The position numbers and the translations under genes were made by a program. Below are positions 55,652 through 64,000 of a stretch of 64,000 nucleotides of DNA, in pieces. A model generated the notes under the pieces. That model was given only the letters and a program-made list of their open reading frames with translations. It was not told where the DNA came from and did not search any database. Location of the stretch: positions 453,819-517,818 of the forward strand of contig NZ_VOJA01000004.1 of NCBI RefSeq assembly GCF_007923265.1, read 5' to 3'. Source of the DNA: Francisella salimarina (lineage in GTDB: Bacteria > Pseudomonadota > Gammaproteobacteria > Francisellales > Francisellaceae). Every line of letters begins with the position of its first letter. The first letter of the stretch is position 1.

Positions 55652-56404
55652 TTAGTACTTATATCCGATATGTAAAGCTACGATTCCACCAGTCATGTTC
55701 TGATATTCAACATTATCAAAACCAGCATCATACATCATTTGCTTTAGTGTTTCTTGATCTGGATGTTTGCGGATTGATTCAGCAAGATATTTATAACTTT
55801 CAGCATCTTGAGTGATGATTTTACCTAAAAAAGGTAAAGCTTTGAAAGAGTATTCATCATAAACCTTAGATAGCATAGGTACTATGGGTTTTGAGAATTC
55901 TAGTACTAGTAATCTTCCGCCTGGTTTTAGTACTCTGCACATTGATGCTAGAGCTTTAGCTTTGTCAGTGACATTTCTTAAGCCAAAAGATATTGTTATA
56001 CAGTCAAAATAATTATCAGGAAATGGTAGAGATTCAGCATTAGCTTGAACATATTCAATATTACCTACACACCCTTTATTGGTAAGCTTCTCTTTACCCA
56101 CTTCTAACATTGATGAGTTGATGTCACTCAAAACCACTTTACCCTGTGAGCCTACCATTTGACAGAATTTATATGCTAAATCACCAGTTCCTCCAGCTAA
56201 GTCAAGAACTCTGTCTCCTTTGCGTATGCCAGTCTTTGCAATAGTTTGTTTTTTCCAGATGCGATGGATACCAAAAGACATTAAATCATTCATTAAGTCA
56301 TACTTAGCCGCTACTGAGTGGAAAACTCCGGCAACTTTTTTTTGTTTTTCTTCCCAAGGTACTTCTGTAAAACCGAAATCTGTTGTTTTATTTTCTTTAG
56401 ACAT
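55652..56404 (-). CDS. ubiE: ubiquinone/menaquinone C-methyltransferase
   Basis: 250 residues. SAM motif [16 protein letters not shown], then [22 protein letters not shown] and the [15 protein letters not shown] region. The start [13 protein letters not shown] is the classic UbiE N-terminus. It methylates the benzoquinol ring. First gene of the ubi operon on this strand. Confidence 0.96.
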   Translation of the reverse strand: MSKENKTTDFGFTEVPWEEKQKKVAGVFHSVAAKYDLMNDLMSFGIHRIWKKQTIAKTGIRKGDRVLDLAGGTGDLAYKFCQMVGSQGKVVLSDINSSMLEVGKEKLTNKGCVGNIEYVQANAESLPFPDNYFDCITISFGLRNVTDKAKALASMCRVLKPGGRLLVLEFSKPIVPMLSKVYDEYSFKALPFLGKIITQDAESYKYLAESIRKHPDQETLKQMMYDAGFDNVEYQNMTGGIVALHIGYKY

Positions 56405-56500
56405 TTAAACTAAAAATTATAATATTAAGATATAATTTCATTATAGCAGAATATCAAGTATTTGTATTGGCAAGATACCATTAAATAAGGGAGTGTGACT

Positions 56501-57523
56501 ATGTATATATTATCTGGAGATATCGGTGGAACTAATACTAGGTTAGAGGTTTCTCTTCTAGAAGATGGTTTAACACAGAGCATTGCTATTAGAAAATATA
56601 AAGGAGCAAACTTTAATTGTTTGTCTGATATTATTGATAAGTTTTTACTAGAAGTTGATCTAGTGGGGCAGATTGATTCTGTGTGTCTTGCTGTTGCTGG
56701 ATTTGTCGCAAATGGAGAAGTTCAAGTAACAAATTTACCATGGTTAGTCTCAGAGCAGTATATCTCAGAAGGCCTTGGGATAGATAAAAGTAAAGTCAAA
56801 GTTATAAATGACTTTGAAGCCATAGGTTATGGTATAGAATCTTTAGATAGAGAAGAAGATCTTATTACCCTTCAAGACGGTAAAAAAGATGATGAAACAT
56901 TATGTGCTGTCGTCGGTGCTGGTACAGGTCTAGGTATGTGTCTAGTTAGTTATGATAAAGATCATAATCCTAGAGTGTACAAAACAGAAGGCGGTCATGT
57001 TGACTTTTCACCAGTTGATGATGAGCAAATTCAACTCTTTAGATTTATGCGTAGAACTTTTCATCGTATATCACCAGAGAGATTTTGCAGTGGCTATGGT
57101 ATTTTCAATATATATAAGTATGTTGTACGTAATCCTTTATATGATCAGCCAGAGTGTCAATCGCTACGAAGAGAATTATTTAGCGTATCAGATTCTGATA
57201 AAGCAGCAGTTATTGTTAAGTATGCCATAGAGCATAGAGAACCCTCTGCGTTGAGAACTATAGATATATTTTTAAGTATATATGGATCAGTGGCAGGTAA
57301 TTTAGCATTATCAAGTTTACCTTTTAGAGGGTTGTACATCGCTGGAGGTATTGCACCTAGACTTATCAAACAAATCAAAGAAAGTAAGTTTTTAGAGAAG
57401 TTTAGAGATAAGGGCAGGATGTCTAGTATGATGAAAGATTTTCCAGTTCATATAATTATGAATACAGATGTTGGTTTAATTGGTGCGCGTACTTATGCAG
57501 CCGGCTTAGTCAAAGTAGAGTAA
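56501..57523 (+). CDS. glk: glucokinase
   Basis: 340 residues. The phosphate loop SGDIGGTNTRLEVS sits at the N-terminus, followed by LAVAGFVANGEVQVTNLPW, INDFEAIGYG (catalytic Asp), GAGTGLGMCLV, EGGHVDFSP and AGGIAPRL. ATG at 56501 is chosen over GTG at 56495 because AAGGGAG gives ideal spacing to it. Standalone gene after the ubi operon. Confidence 0.94.
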   Translation: MYILSGDIGGTNTRLEVSLLEDGLTQSIAIRKYKGANFNCLSDIIDKFLLEVDLVGQIDSVCLAVAGFVANGEVQVTNLPWLVSEQYISEGLGIDKSKVKVINDFEAIGYGIESLDREEDLITLQDGKKDDETLCAVVGAGTGLGMCLVSYDKDHNPRVYKTEGGHVDFSPVDDEQIQLFRFMRRTFHRISPERFCSGYGIFNIYKYVVRNPLYDQPECQSLRRELFSVSDSDKAAVIVKYAIEHREPSALRTIDIFLSIYGSVAGNLALSSLPFRGLYIAGGIAPRLIKQIKESKFLEKFRDKGRMSSMMKDFPVHIIMNTDVGLIGARTYAAGLVKVE

Positions 57524-57525
57524 AA

Positions 57526-57771
57526 TTATTTTTTTTCTTTGAGATATTTTGAAAGTCTCGGTACTCCCAACCATATTAGATAAGCTACTACACATCCTGC
57601 TATTGCTACATAAAAAGTAGCAAATACGAAAAAGATCCCAACTAATATAGCTAATTCAGTAATAAAAAATATAGCTAATATAGCAATCAGGCAAATACAG
57701 CTGAAAACATTCCTGTATGTACAGATTTTATTTGCTGAATTTGGTTCTTGGTTTAAGCTTTCTTGATTCAT
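57526..57771 (-). CDS. small hypothetical membrane protein
   Basis: 81 residues. A polar N-terminus (MNQESLNQEPNSANKIC) precedes two long hydrophobic helices and a basic tail (PRLSKYLKEKK). I do not recognise it. ATG start. It ends two bases after glk on the opposite strand. Confidence 0.65.
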   Translation of the reverse strand: MNQESLNQEPNSANKICTYRNVFSCICLIAILAIFFITELAILVGIFFVFATFYVAIAGCVVAYLIWLGVPRLSKYLKEKK

Positions 57772-57843
57772 GTTATTTATATATCGTTATAATAGGTTAA
57801 TTATACAGTTGGTAATTATTGCATTGCAAATGAAATATTAAGA

Positions 57844-58374
57844 TTATCTTTTTATATGTTTTGATAGATAAATAGATTGAATTATTAAGAAAATAAAAGT
57901 TATGCCAAGAAGGCCAAAAAGTTTAAAGTTCATCCATATATTCGTTGAAAAAAAGTAAGCAACAAATAAGTTAAGAGTTCCTAGCACTGTAAAGTAAGCA
58001 CCCCACATATTGTTGATTTCTCTCCACTTATGTCTTTTTAACTCAACGGCTTCTTTGAGAATTTTTTGCATTGGTGTTTCTTTCATTGTATATGTTGATA
58101 TTATCAAACCAATTCCTATTAACCAGTTGATTATGCTAACTTTCCATTTGATAAACTCTTCGTTATGGAAGTATAAAGTGGCTCCGCCAAATACCACAAC
58201 AAGTACAGCTATTAGAATTTGTGCTTTAGCAATTTTTCTATGAGCAATATACTCCCAAATTACTTGAGCAACTGTAACTATAATCAATGCAGCAGTAGCA
58301 TAAAAAATATCATAGACCTTATAAACTGTAAAAAATACGATTGCTGGTAGCAAATCATTAATCATTTTATTCAT
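57844..58374 (-). CDS. yciB: YciB/IspZ-family intracellular septation-like membrane protein
   Basis: 176 residues, five helices. The pattern DLLPAIVFFTVYKVYDIFYAT, then FGGATLYFHNEEFIKWKVSI and NNMWGAYFTVLGTLNLFVAY matches YciB (septation protein A). E. coli YciB affects envelope synthesis and division. Start at ATG 58374. Minus-strand single gene next to a small membrane protein. Confidence 0.92.
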   Translation of the reverse strand: MNKMINDLLPAIVFFTVYKVYDIFYATAALIIVTVAQVIWEYIAHRKIAKAQILIAVLVVVFGGATLYFHNEEFIKWKVSIINWLIGIGLIISTYTMKETPMQKILKEAVELKRHKWREINNMWGAYFTVLGTLNLFVAYFFSTNIWMNFKLFGLLGITFIFLIIQSIYLSKHIKR

Positions 58375-58433
58375 TTGTATTATTGTTAAGTGTTGTATAA
58401 TGTCATAAAAGTATAACTCTTGTTGCTAAGATA

Positions 58434-59048
58434 ATGAAGAAATTAATTGAACTATATAGTTATGGTAATAATGTAACTGAATTAAAAGAGATAGCTAATA
58501 TTTTGGATAGTGATGGTGTTCTTGCTGTACCAACTGATTCAGGATATGCTTTAGCTTGTAGGATGAAGTCAAAAAAGGCTATAGATAAGATCATCAAAAT
58601 ACGTGAATTAGACGGAAAACATAATTTTACTTTATCTTGTAAAGATTTATCTGAAATATCTGAATATGCAAAAGTTGATAATAGTGTTTATCGAATTCTA
58701 AAAAGATATACACCAGGGCCTTTTACTTTTATTTTAAATGCAACAAAAAAGGTATCATCATTATTGGTTACTAAATCTAAAAATACAGTTGGTATAAGGG
58801 TAAGTGAGCATTATGCTCTTCAGGCAATATCAGCAGAAATTGGTGAGCCATTAGTGATTGGGAGCTTTATTTTACCTGGGCAAGATCATGTTGTTACCGA
58901 TTGCTCAGTTATTGATGATGAAGTTATGAATTATATAGATGTGGTTATAGAGTCGGATTATTGTGGTTATGAGTCAACTACTGTTGTGGAAATGCTTGAA
59001 TTACCATATCAGATTTTAAGACAAGGTGCCGGAGAAATAGATCTCTAA
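58434..59048 (+). CDS. YrdC-domain protein, YciO-like
   Basis: 204 residues of the Sua5/YciO/YrdC fold. VLAVPTDSGYALACRMKSKKA, then the K-x-R-x-like KIIKIRELDGKHNFTL, GPFTFILNATKKV and GIRVSEHYALQAI. The YrdC members make threonylcarbamoyl-AMP for tRNA t6A; YciO is a paralogue of unsettled role. This one reads closer to YciO. Starts at ATG with no strong ribosome site. Confidence 0.82.
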   Translation: MKKLIELYSYGNNVTELKEIANILDSDGVLAVPTDSGYALACRMKSKKAIDKIIKIRELDGKHNFTLSCKDLSEISEYAKVDNSVYRILKRYTPGPFTFILNATKKVSSLLVTKSKNTVGIRVSEHYALQAISAEIGEPLVIGSFILPGQDHVVTDCSVIDDEVMNYIDVVIESDYCGYESTTVVEMLELPYQILRQGAGEIDL

Positions 59049-59091
59049 TCCTAAATGTCATAGATATTGAACATTAATAAGATAGTTAAAT

Positions 59092-59694
59092 ATGAACTCT
59101 TGCAAAACTATATTTGAAAATTTAGAGTTTGAAATTTCACCAATAAAAAAATCTCGCTTTATATCTTTTGTCTACAAGGTAGCTAGTCACGAAGAAGTGC
59201 TAGAGGCAATAAATAATGCAAAGATTATTTATCCTGGAGCTAATCATTATTGCTGGGCATATTCTTTGGTAGATAATAATCAGCTTAGATTTAGTGATGA
59301 TGGTGAGCCAAATGGTTCAGCGGGTAAGCCCATACTTTCACATATTCAAGGTCTTGGTATATCAAATGTTTTGGTTGTGGTTGTAAGATATTTTGGGGGG
59401 ACGAAGCTTGGTGTTGGTGGACTCGTTAGAGCGTATGGGCAGGCAGCTAAAGAAGGGTTGGCTTTAGCCAAAATTATCGATGTAGAGCCTCAGAGTGAAA
59501 TTTTAATAGAATATGATTACTCAGAAACAGCAAGTGTTGATAATCTACTAAATCGTTATAATATTCAAATTATAAGGGAGAACTATTCTAATTTGATATC
59601 CAAAGTTATCAAGATATGTACATCCAAAAAATCTATCTTCTTAGACGAAATTACAAATATAACCAAAGGTAGGGTGAAAACGTTGGAGTACTAA
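59092..59694 (+). CDS. YigZ/IMPACT-family protein
   Basis: 200 residues. The UPF0029 core DDGEPNGSAGKPILSHIQG and VVVRYFGGTKLGVGGLVRAY is diagnostic. The C-terminal half is a small alpha/beta domain. Function in bacteria is unclear; eukaryotic IMPACT regulates the Gcn2 pathway. Follows the YciO-like gene by about 43 bases in the same orientation. Confidence 0.88.
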   Translation: MNSCKTIFENLEFEISPIKKSRFISFVYKVASHEEVLEAINNAKIIYPGANHYCWAYSLVDNNQLRFSDDGEPNGSAGKPILSHIQGLGISNVLVVVVRYFGGTKLGVGGLVRAYGQAAKEGLALAKIIDVEPQSEILIEYDYSETASVDNLLNRYNIQIIRENYSNLISKVIKICTSKKSIFLDEITNITKGRVKTLEY

Positions 59695-59699
59695 ATTAT

Positions 59700-60911
59700 T
59701 TAGGTTTCAACTCTACTATTACGAATAAGCATATATATAAATGAGCCAAATAAACAAATAACCCCACTAAATATAAATACAAACATAAAATTATCATTTG
59801 TTGATTGTAGTATTATCCCAGTAATAAGCGGGGCAAGTCCAGCACCAACAAAATTAGCAAAATTCTGTAATCCACCAATTGTTCCTACTAAGCTATATGG
59901 AGAGATATCAGCAACTAATGCCCATGTCGGAGATATCCGTAGCCCCAAACAGAAAATAGTAACACTTATTACACATACTATAATAAAGATGTTGTCTATA
60001 AATGGTAGCGCTAAGATTGCTATAGATGCAACTAGACATCCGATGATTATAGGTGTTAATCGTGAAAATACTGCTGTAAATCCTTTTTTTATCATAAGGT
60101 CAGATACTATACCACCTAACATTACAGAAGCAATTCCTGAAATGAAAGATATAGATGTTGCTATACTCATTTGAGAAAGGCTTAGGTGTTTTACTTTAAT
60201 AAAATAAAAAGGTAACCATGTTAGAAATAACCAGTAAGCGTAAGATGAACATAGATTTCCTATACATAAAAAAACTACATTCTTATTCTTTAGTGCATAA
60301 GAGATAGAAACCTTTTGAGTCTTTTTGTAAGTTGGTCTACATTCAATAGTTTCTTCTGTATGTAGAAGTTTCCAACCTAATGCAGCTAGCAATCCGATAA
60401 TACCTAACAAAATAAACATACCGCGCCAATCTATCAGTAGCATTAAACCAACTAGGATTAATGGTGCTAGGATGTTAGCTAATCTAGGACCTAGAGCTAC
60501 TATTGATGACATTAGTCCCCTTTGAGAACTTGGAAAACGGTGTTGTATTATTCTAGTAGCGACTATGAAAAAGGGAGCTTCAGCGAGACCGAGTAATATC
60601 CGTGTTAGTAATATTGAATAAAATCCTATTACTAAGCCTCCTAATACACAAGCTACAGACCATGCAACCATACTTATTAGCATTACTTTATTTACACCAA
60701 GACGATCAACCATGTATCCCGCCGGTAGACTAGCGATAGCATACGGCCACATAAATGCTGATAACAATATTCCCATTTCTGTTGGTGTTATATTAAAAGC
60801 ATTAGCAATTTCTGTATTTGCAATACTTAGAGTAGATCTGTCAATATAATTTAATAATGCTAAAAAGAATAATAGAAAAATTATTAAAATATTATAGTAG
60901 GATTTTTTCAT
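59700..60911 (-). CDS. MFS transporter, anion:cation symporter (ACS) type
   Basis: 403 residues, 12 helices. ALLNYIDRSTLSIANTEI, then PAGYMVDRLGVNKVML (loop 2-3 signature) and GLAEAPFFIVATRIIQHRFP place it among ACS sugar-acid/organic-anion importers (galactonate, glucarate, phthalate). Substrate unknown. It lies 15 bases after metG on the same strand, possibly co-transcribed. Confidence 0.87.
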   Translation of the reverse strand: MKKSYYNILIIFLLFFLALLNYIDRSTLSIANTEIANAFNITPTEMGILLSAFMWPYAIASLPAGYMVDRLGVNKVMLISMVAWSVACVLGGLVIGFYSILLTRILLGLAEAPFFIVATRIIQHRFPSSQRGLMSSIVALGPRLANILAPLILVGLMLLIDWRGMFILLGIIGLLAALGWKLLHTEETIECRPTYKKTQKVSISYALKNKNVVFLCIGNLCSSYAYWLFLTWLPFYFIKVKHLSLSQMSIATSISFISGIASVMLGGIVSDLMIKKGFTAVFSRLTPIIIGCLVASIAILALPFIDNIFIIVCVISVTIFCLGLRISPTWALVADISPYSLVGTIGGLQNFANFVGAGLAPLITGIILQSTNDNFMFVFIFSGVICLFGSFIYMLIRNSRVET

Positions 60912-60926
60912 TACTAAATACTTAGC

Positions 60927-62960
60927 TTATTTAACACGCATACCAGGCTGAGCACCTTCATGCGGTTCTAGTATGTATATTCCTTTGCCATCACCAGCTG
61001 CTAGAACCATACCTTCTGACATTCCAAATTTCATTTTCCTAGGAGCTAAGTTCGCTACCATTACAGTATGTTTGCCTACCAAATCTTCTGGCTTATATGC
61101 TGATTTTATACCTGCAAATACTTGTTTTGTAACACCGCCTAGATCTAATATTAGCCTAAGTAGTTTGTCTGCACCTTCAACATGTGATGCTTCCGCAATT
61201 CTAGCTACACGAAGATCTACTTTCATGAAGTCATCAAAGGTGCATTCTTCAGTTATATCAAGTTTAGGCCCTTCTTTTTTAGGCTCTGTCTGTTCTTGTG
61301 ATTGCTCTTTTTCTAGCATTTTTTTAGTATCCTCTAAAATCTTGTCTACTTTTTCTTTTTCTATACGTTTAGCAAGTGGTTTGAATTTGTTGATTTTATG
61401 ATTCTTTAAGAATGTTGGAGTATCATTCCAGTTTGCAATTTCTATATTTAAAAAAGCTTCTGCTTTTGCAACAATGCTAGGAATTATAGGTTTTAGATAT
61501 GAGACTAAAACTTTGAACATATTTATTCCTTGTGAGCATACTTGATGGACTTTTTGCTCTTGATCTTCTTCTTTAGCTAGTTGCCATGGCTTATGATGAT
61601 CTATGAATTGATTTGCTTTATCTGCTAAGGCCATTATTAGTCTTACAGCATGCGCAAATTCTCTTTTCTCAAAAGCTTCTGTAATTGCGTGATGATTTTT
61701 AGCAAACTCTTCTTCCAACTCTTTATCAAAGACTTCATTAGCTAAAGTTGCATCAAATTTTTTGTATATAAAGCCAGCACAACGACTTGCTATGTTTACT
61801 ACTTTACCAACTATATCTGAATTTGATTTGGTGACAAATTCTTCAAGGTTTAAATCTATATCATCTATACGAGATGTTAGTCTAGAGGCGAAATAGTATC
61901 TTAAATAGCTAGGCTCTAAATTATCTAGATAAGTTCTTGCTTGAATAAATGTACCACGAGATTTTGACATTTTTTTGCCATTTACGGTTAAGAACCCATT
62001 TGCGAAGACACTTGTAGGAGTTTTGTAGCCTGTAGATGACAATATCGCTGGCCAAAAGAGTGCATGGAAATAAATAATATCTTTACCAATAAAATGATAA
62101 AGCTCGCTTTCACAAGAGTTATCTCCCCAAAATTCATTAAAATCAACATTGTTTTTGTTACAGTAATCTCTAAAGCTTGCAATGTAGCCCATCGGAGCAT
62201 CTAACCAAACATAGAAGAACTTCTGTTCATTTGTGCCAGGGATTGGATAGCCAAAATATGGCGCATCACGAGATATATCCCAGCTTTGTAATCCTTGTTC
62301 AAACCATTCTGCTAATTTATTAGCTACTTCTGGTTGTAGGCTTTTATTAGACTCAATCCAATTTTTAATATCTTTTTCTAATGCGGGCAGGTCAAAAAAG
62401 AAGTGTTCAGAATTTTTTTGTATTGGTGCTTTTCCTGATACTACTGATTTTGGGTTTATTAGTTCTGTTGGATCATAGGTTGCACCGCAAACCTCACAAC
62501 TATCTCCGTATTGATCTTCAGCCTTACATTTTGGACAAGTGCCTTTTACAAATCTATCAGGTAAAAACATCTTTGCTTCAGGATCATATGCTTGAGCTAT
62601 TTCTTTTTTTGATATGAGTTTTTGAGCATTCAGCTTACCGTAGATATCTTCAACAATTTCTTTGTTTATTGGACTATGGGTTGAATGGTAATTATCAAAT
62701 TCAATTTCGAAGCTTAAAAAATCTTTTTGGTGATTGTTTGAGTATTTTTCAACAAGTTCTTCTGGCGTGATACTTAAGCTTTTAGCCTTAAGCATTATTG
62801 GAGTACCGTGTGTATCACTGCCGCATACGAATATACATTCATTACCTTGTAGTTTTTGGAATCTAACCCAAATGTCTGACTGTATATATCCAAGCATATG
62901 GCCTAAATGAAGATCGCCATTTGCATATGGCAGTGCATTAGTAACTAGGATTTTTCTCAT
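60927..62960 (-). CDS. metG: methionyl-tRNA synthetase
   Basis: 677 residues. HIGH-type motif [18 protein letters not shown], zinc ribbon [21 protein letters not shown] motif [12 protein letters not shown], and a C-terminal tRNA-binding/dimer domain from about 575 ([20 protein letters not shown]). All family parts are intact. Transcribed away from the tRNA genes. Confidence 0.97.
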   Translation of the reverse strand: MRKILVTNALPYANGDLHLGHMLGYIQSDIWVRFQKLQGNECIFVCGSDTHGTPIMLKAKSLSITPEELVEKYSNNHQKDFLSFEIEFDNYHSTHSPINKEIVEDIYGKLNAQKLISKKEIAQAYDPEAKMFLPDRFVKGTCPKCKAEDQYGDSCEVCGATYDPTELINPKSVVSGKAPIQKNSEHFFFDLPALEKDIKNWIESNKSLQPEVANKLAEWFEQGLQSWDISRDAPYFGYPIPGTNEQKFFYVWLDAPMGYIASFRDYCNKNNVDFNEFWGDNSCESELYHFIGKDIIYFHALFWPAILSSTGYKTPTSVFANGFLTVNGKKMSKSRGTFIQARTYLDNLEPSYLRYYFASRLTSRIDDIDLNLEEFVTKSNSDIVGKVVNIASRCAGFIYKKFDATLANEVFDKELEEEFAKNHHAITEAFEKREFAHAVRLIMALADKANQFIDHHKPWQLAKEEDQEQKVHQVCSQGINMFKVLVSYLKPIIPSIVAKAEAFLNIEIANWNDTPTFLKNHKINKFKPLAKRIEKEKVDKILEDTKKMLEKEQSQEQTEPKKEGPKLDITEECTFDDFMKVDLRVARIAEASHVEGADKLLRLILDLGGVTKQVFAGIKSAYKPEDLVGKHTVMVANLAPRKMKFGMSEGMVLAAGDGKGIYILEPHEGAQPGMRVK

Positions 62961-63086
62961 AATAAAAATACTTATATAATTTATATATGTTCAGAGTAAT
63001 GGTTGTATTATAAAGTTTTTTCAAAATTTTGTTTAGTAATATATTAGTAAAAATAATAGTTAATGTAAAAAAAGATAGGAGTACTC

Positions 63087-63114
63087 TTGACACATTGTTA
63101 TATGTATATATAAT
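63087..63114 (+). promoter_or_regulatory. near-consensus promoter for tRNA operon
   Basis: TTGACA (63087-63092), 16 bases, TATAAT (63109-63114). Transcription would start near 63121, about a dozen bases before tRNA-Ser. The best promoter match in the window. Confidence 0.75.
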
Positions 63115-63132
63115 ATCCTCTCACATGGTTTA

Positions 63133-63224
63133 GGAGAGGTGGCCGAGTGGCTGAAGGCGCTCCCCTGCTAAGGGAGTATAGGCGTTAAACCCTATCGAGA
63201 GTTCGAATCTCTTCCTCTCCGCCA
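63133..63224 (+). tRNA. tRNA-Ser (anticodon GCU)
   Basis: 92 bases including an encoded CCA. Acceptor GGAGAGG pairs with CCTCTCC, anticodon loop CTGCTAA gives GCT, a long variable arm is present as for serine tRNAs, and the T-arm reads GAGAGTTCGAATCTC. All four stems can be drawn. Confidence 0.95.
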
Positions 63225-63253
63225 TCAAAAAAGTTTTCGATCTTTTCAAAATC

Positions 63254-63329
63254 GGGTGCTTAGCTCAGCTGGGAGAGCATCGCCCTTACAAGGCGAGGGT
63301 CGGGGGTTCGAACCCCTCAGCACCCACCA
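63254..63329 (+). tRNA. tRNA-Val (anticodon UAC)
   Basis: 76 bases with encoded CCA. Acceptor GGGTGCT pairs with AGCACCC, D-loop AGCTCAGCTGGGAGAGC, anticodon loop CTTACAA (TAC), T-arm GGGGGTTCGAACCCC. 29 bases after tRNA-Ser, same transcript. Confidence 0.95.
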
Positions 63330-63335
63330 CTAAAT

Positions 63336-63361
63336 AAAAAGCGACTTAGGTCGCTTTTTTT
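63336..63361 (+). terminator. Rho-independent terminator of the tRNA operon
   Basis: AAAAAGCGAC, loop TTAG, GTCGCTTTTTTT. Strong stem followed by a T run, a few bases after tRNA-Val. Confidence 0.9.
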
Positions 63362-64000
63362 ATGTCTTAAATTTTTGTATATCACTTTTATTGGACTTTG
63401 TCTTTTGTTATGAAGTTGGCGGTATAGAGAGTGTTTTAATATTTGTGCTAAGTAAATACGGTGTTAGATTAGTATTCTTATATAGGGGCAATTAGCCAAA
63501 AGCTAATGATAGTAGTATGTTATAGATATATCTTTTAGTAAGTAATTGTGATAATTGTATTTTTAGTTTGCTTTGAGGTTAAGAGTTATTTAAGTTTAGA
63601 AGTGCCCATGTCTAAACCTAATCAAAACTTGACCTTGAAATTTTATATATAATATATTTCTATTACTATTTTTTAAGCTGCACCTGTGCGTCTTTTTATT
63701 GGAAGTGTTGCATTGCCTAATTTTTATATACAGATTTGTAAAAAGAGTAGAGGTTATATCTAATGCTTATGTCTCTTTATTATTTGTTTTGCTTTGAATT
63801 TTATAATACTGCTAATCACCAAAGTTGGATAAATCAAATCGTTAATGCAGCAGATATGTATATTAATTAATATAAGTAATTAGATTAACAGAAGTGGAGG
63901 TGTTTAAACTTACCACATTTATTAAAAGTGCAATAAATAGATAAAAAAGTATTATTTTTTTAGATAAGTAGGATATTTGTTTTTTTGTTCTAAAGCATAG
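63362..64000. other. 639-base region without recognised genes
   Basis: AT-rich, stops in all frames. A 35-codon frame at 63763-63870 and a short minus-strand frame ending KRRTGAA near 63680-63725 are the only protein-like stretches. Neither has convincing start signals; they may be gene debris. Confidence 0.4.

Noticed and set aside
63677..63726. Minus-strand tail reading LGNATLPIKRRTGAA then stop
   Set aside because: Looks like a protein C-terminus but a stop lies two codons upstream; too short to call even a pseudogene.
63763..63870. 35-codon frame after the tRNA genes
   Set aside because: Starts ATG with AGAGG some distance upstream, but short, no signal peptide and no recognisable family; chance frame in AT-rich DNA is likely.
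1..64000. CRISPR arrays, prophage, complete insertion sequences, toxin-antitoxin or restriction systems
   Set aside because: No regularly spaced repeats, no transposase or integrase frames, and no recognisable nuclease/antitoxin pairs were found in the window.

Overview
Low-GC Gram-negative DNA that I assign to the genus Francisella. The basis is gene content and order rather than any search. A Tul4/LpnA-type lipoprotein lies beside an LpnB-like paralogue and a PglA-type oligosaccharyltransferase. Three type IV pilin genes sit between recN and an LpxE-type PAP2 phosphatase. A FupA/FupB-like outer-membrane pair follows a malic enzyme gene, and purC is fused to purD. The LpnA linker differs from the F. 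tularensis Tul4 sequence I remember, so a non-tularensis Francisella is more likely, but I cannot name the species.

Layout. 1-10.5 kb: the 5' part of aroC, two PQ-loop membrane proteins, a periplasmic redox-defence pair (secreted MsrB and divergent SodC), a sterol-desaturase-family hydroxylase, an amino-acid permease, a cupin, formaldehyde-detoxifying FrmA, a class I aminotransferase, a PepSY remnant and recN. 10.5-13.9 kb is the most plastic part: a repeat-rich spacer, an unusually long pilin bracketed by a second, broken copy of the recN 3' end, and two ordinary pilins. 13.9-21.3 kb: lpxE, folD and a purine block (purM, purCD, purN, purE, purK), with a palindromic repeat element between purN and purE. 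21.3-30.4 kb: yraN, oligopeptidase A, an Mth938-like protein, four lipoproteins running into pglA, and topA.

30.6-37.2 kb: a plasmid-like ParA/ParB pair followed by a glutamine amidotransferase and an SGNH hydrolase, then an AraC regulator converging on a CynX/NimT-like transporter, rlmE and a lipoprotein. 37.1-41.4 kb: ribF-ileS-lspA. 41.6-50.3 kb: malic enzyme, fupA, fupB, der, a divergent murA homologue and murB. 50.3-58.4 kb: secreted proteins (one only 43 residues long), a BioC/NDUFAF5-like methyltransferase, comF, a HIT protein, ubiE-ubiJ-ubiB, glk and yciB. 58.4-63.4 kb: a YrdC/YciO protein, a YigZ protein, an MFS transporter, metG and two tRNA genes (Ser-GCU, Val-UAC) behind a near-consensus promoter and followed by a strong terminator. 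The last 640 bases show no convincing gene.

Most of the window is housekeeping. The accessory interest is concentrated in the envelope and surface genes (pilins, lipoproteins, FupA/B, LpxE, PglA) and in the repeats that could rearrange them. I found no CRISPR array, phage, complete insertion sequence or obvious defence island. The closest thing to an undescribed system is the recN-tail-flanked locus for a long helical-tailed pilin.
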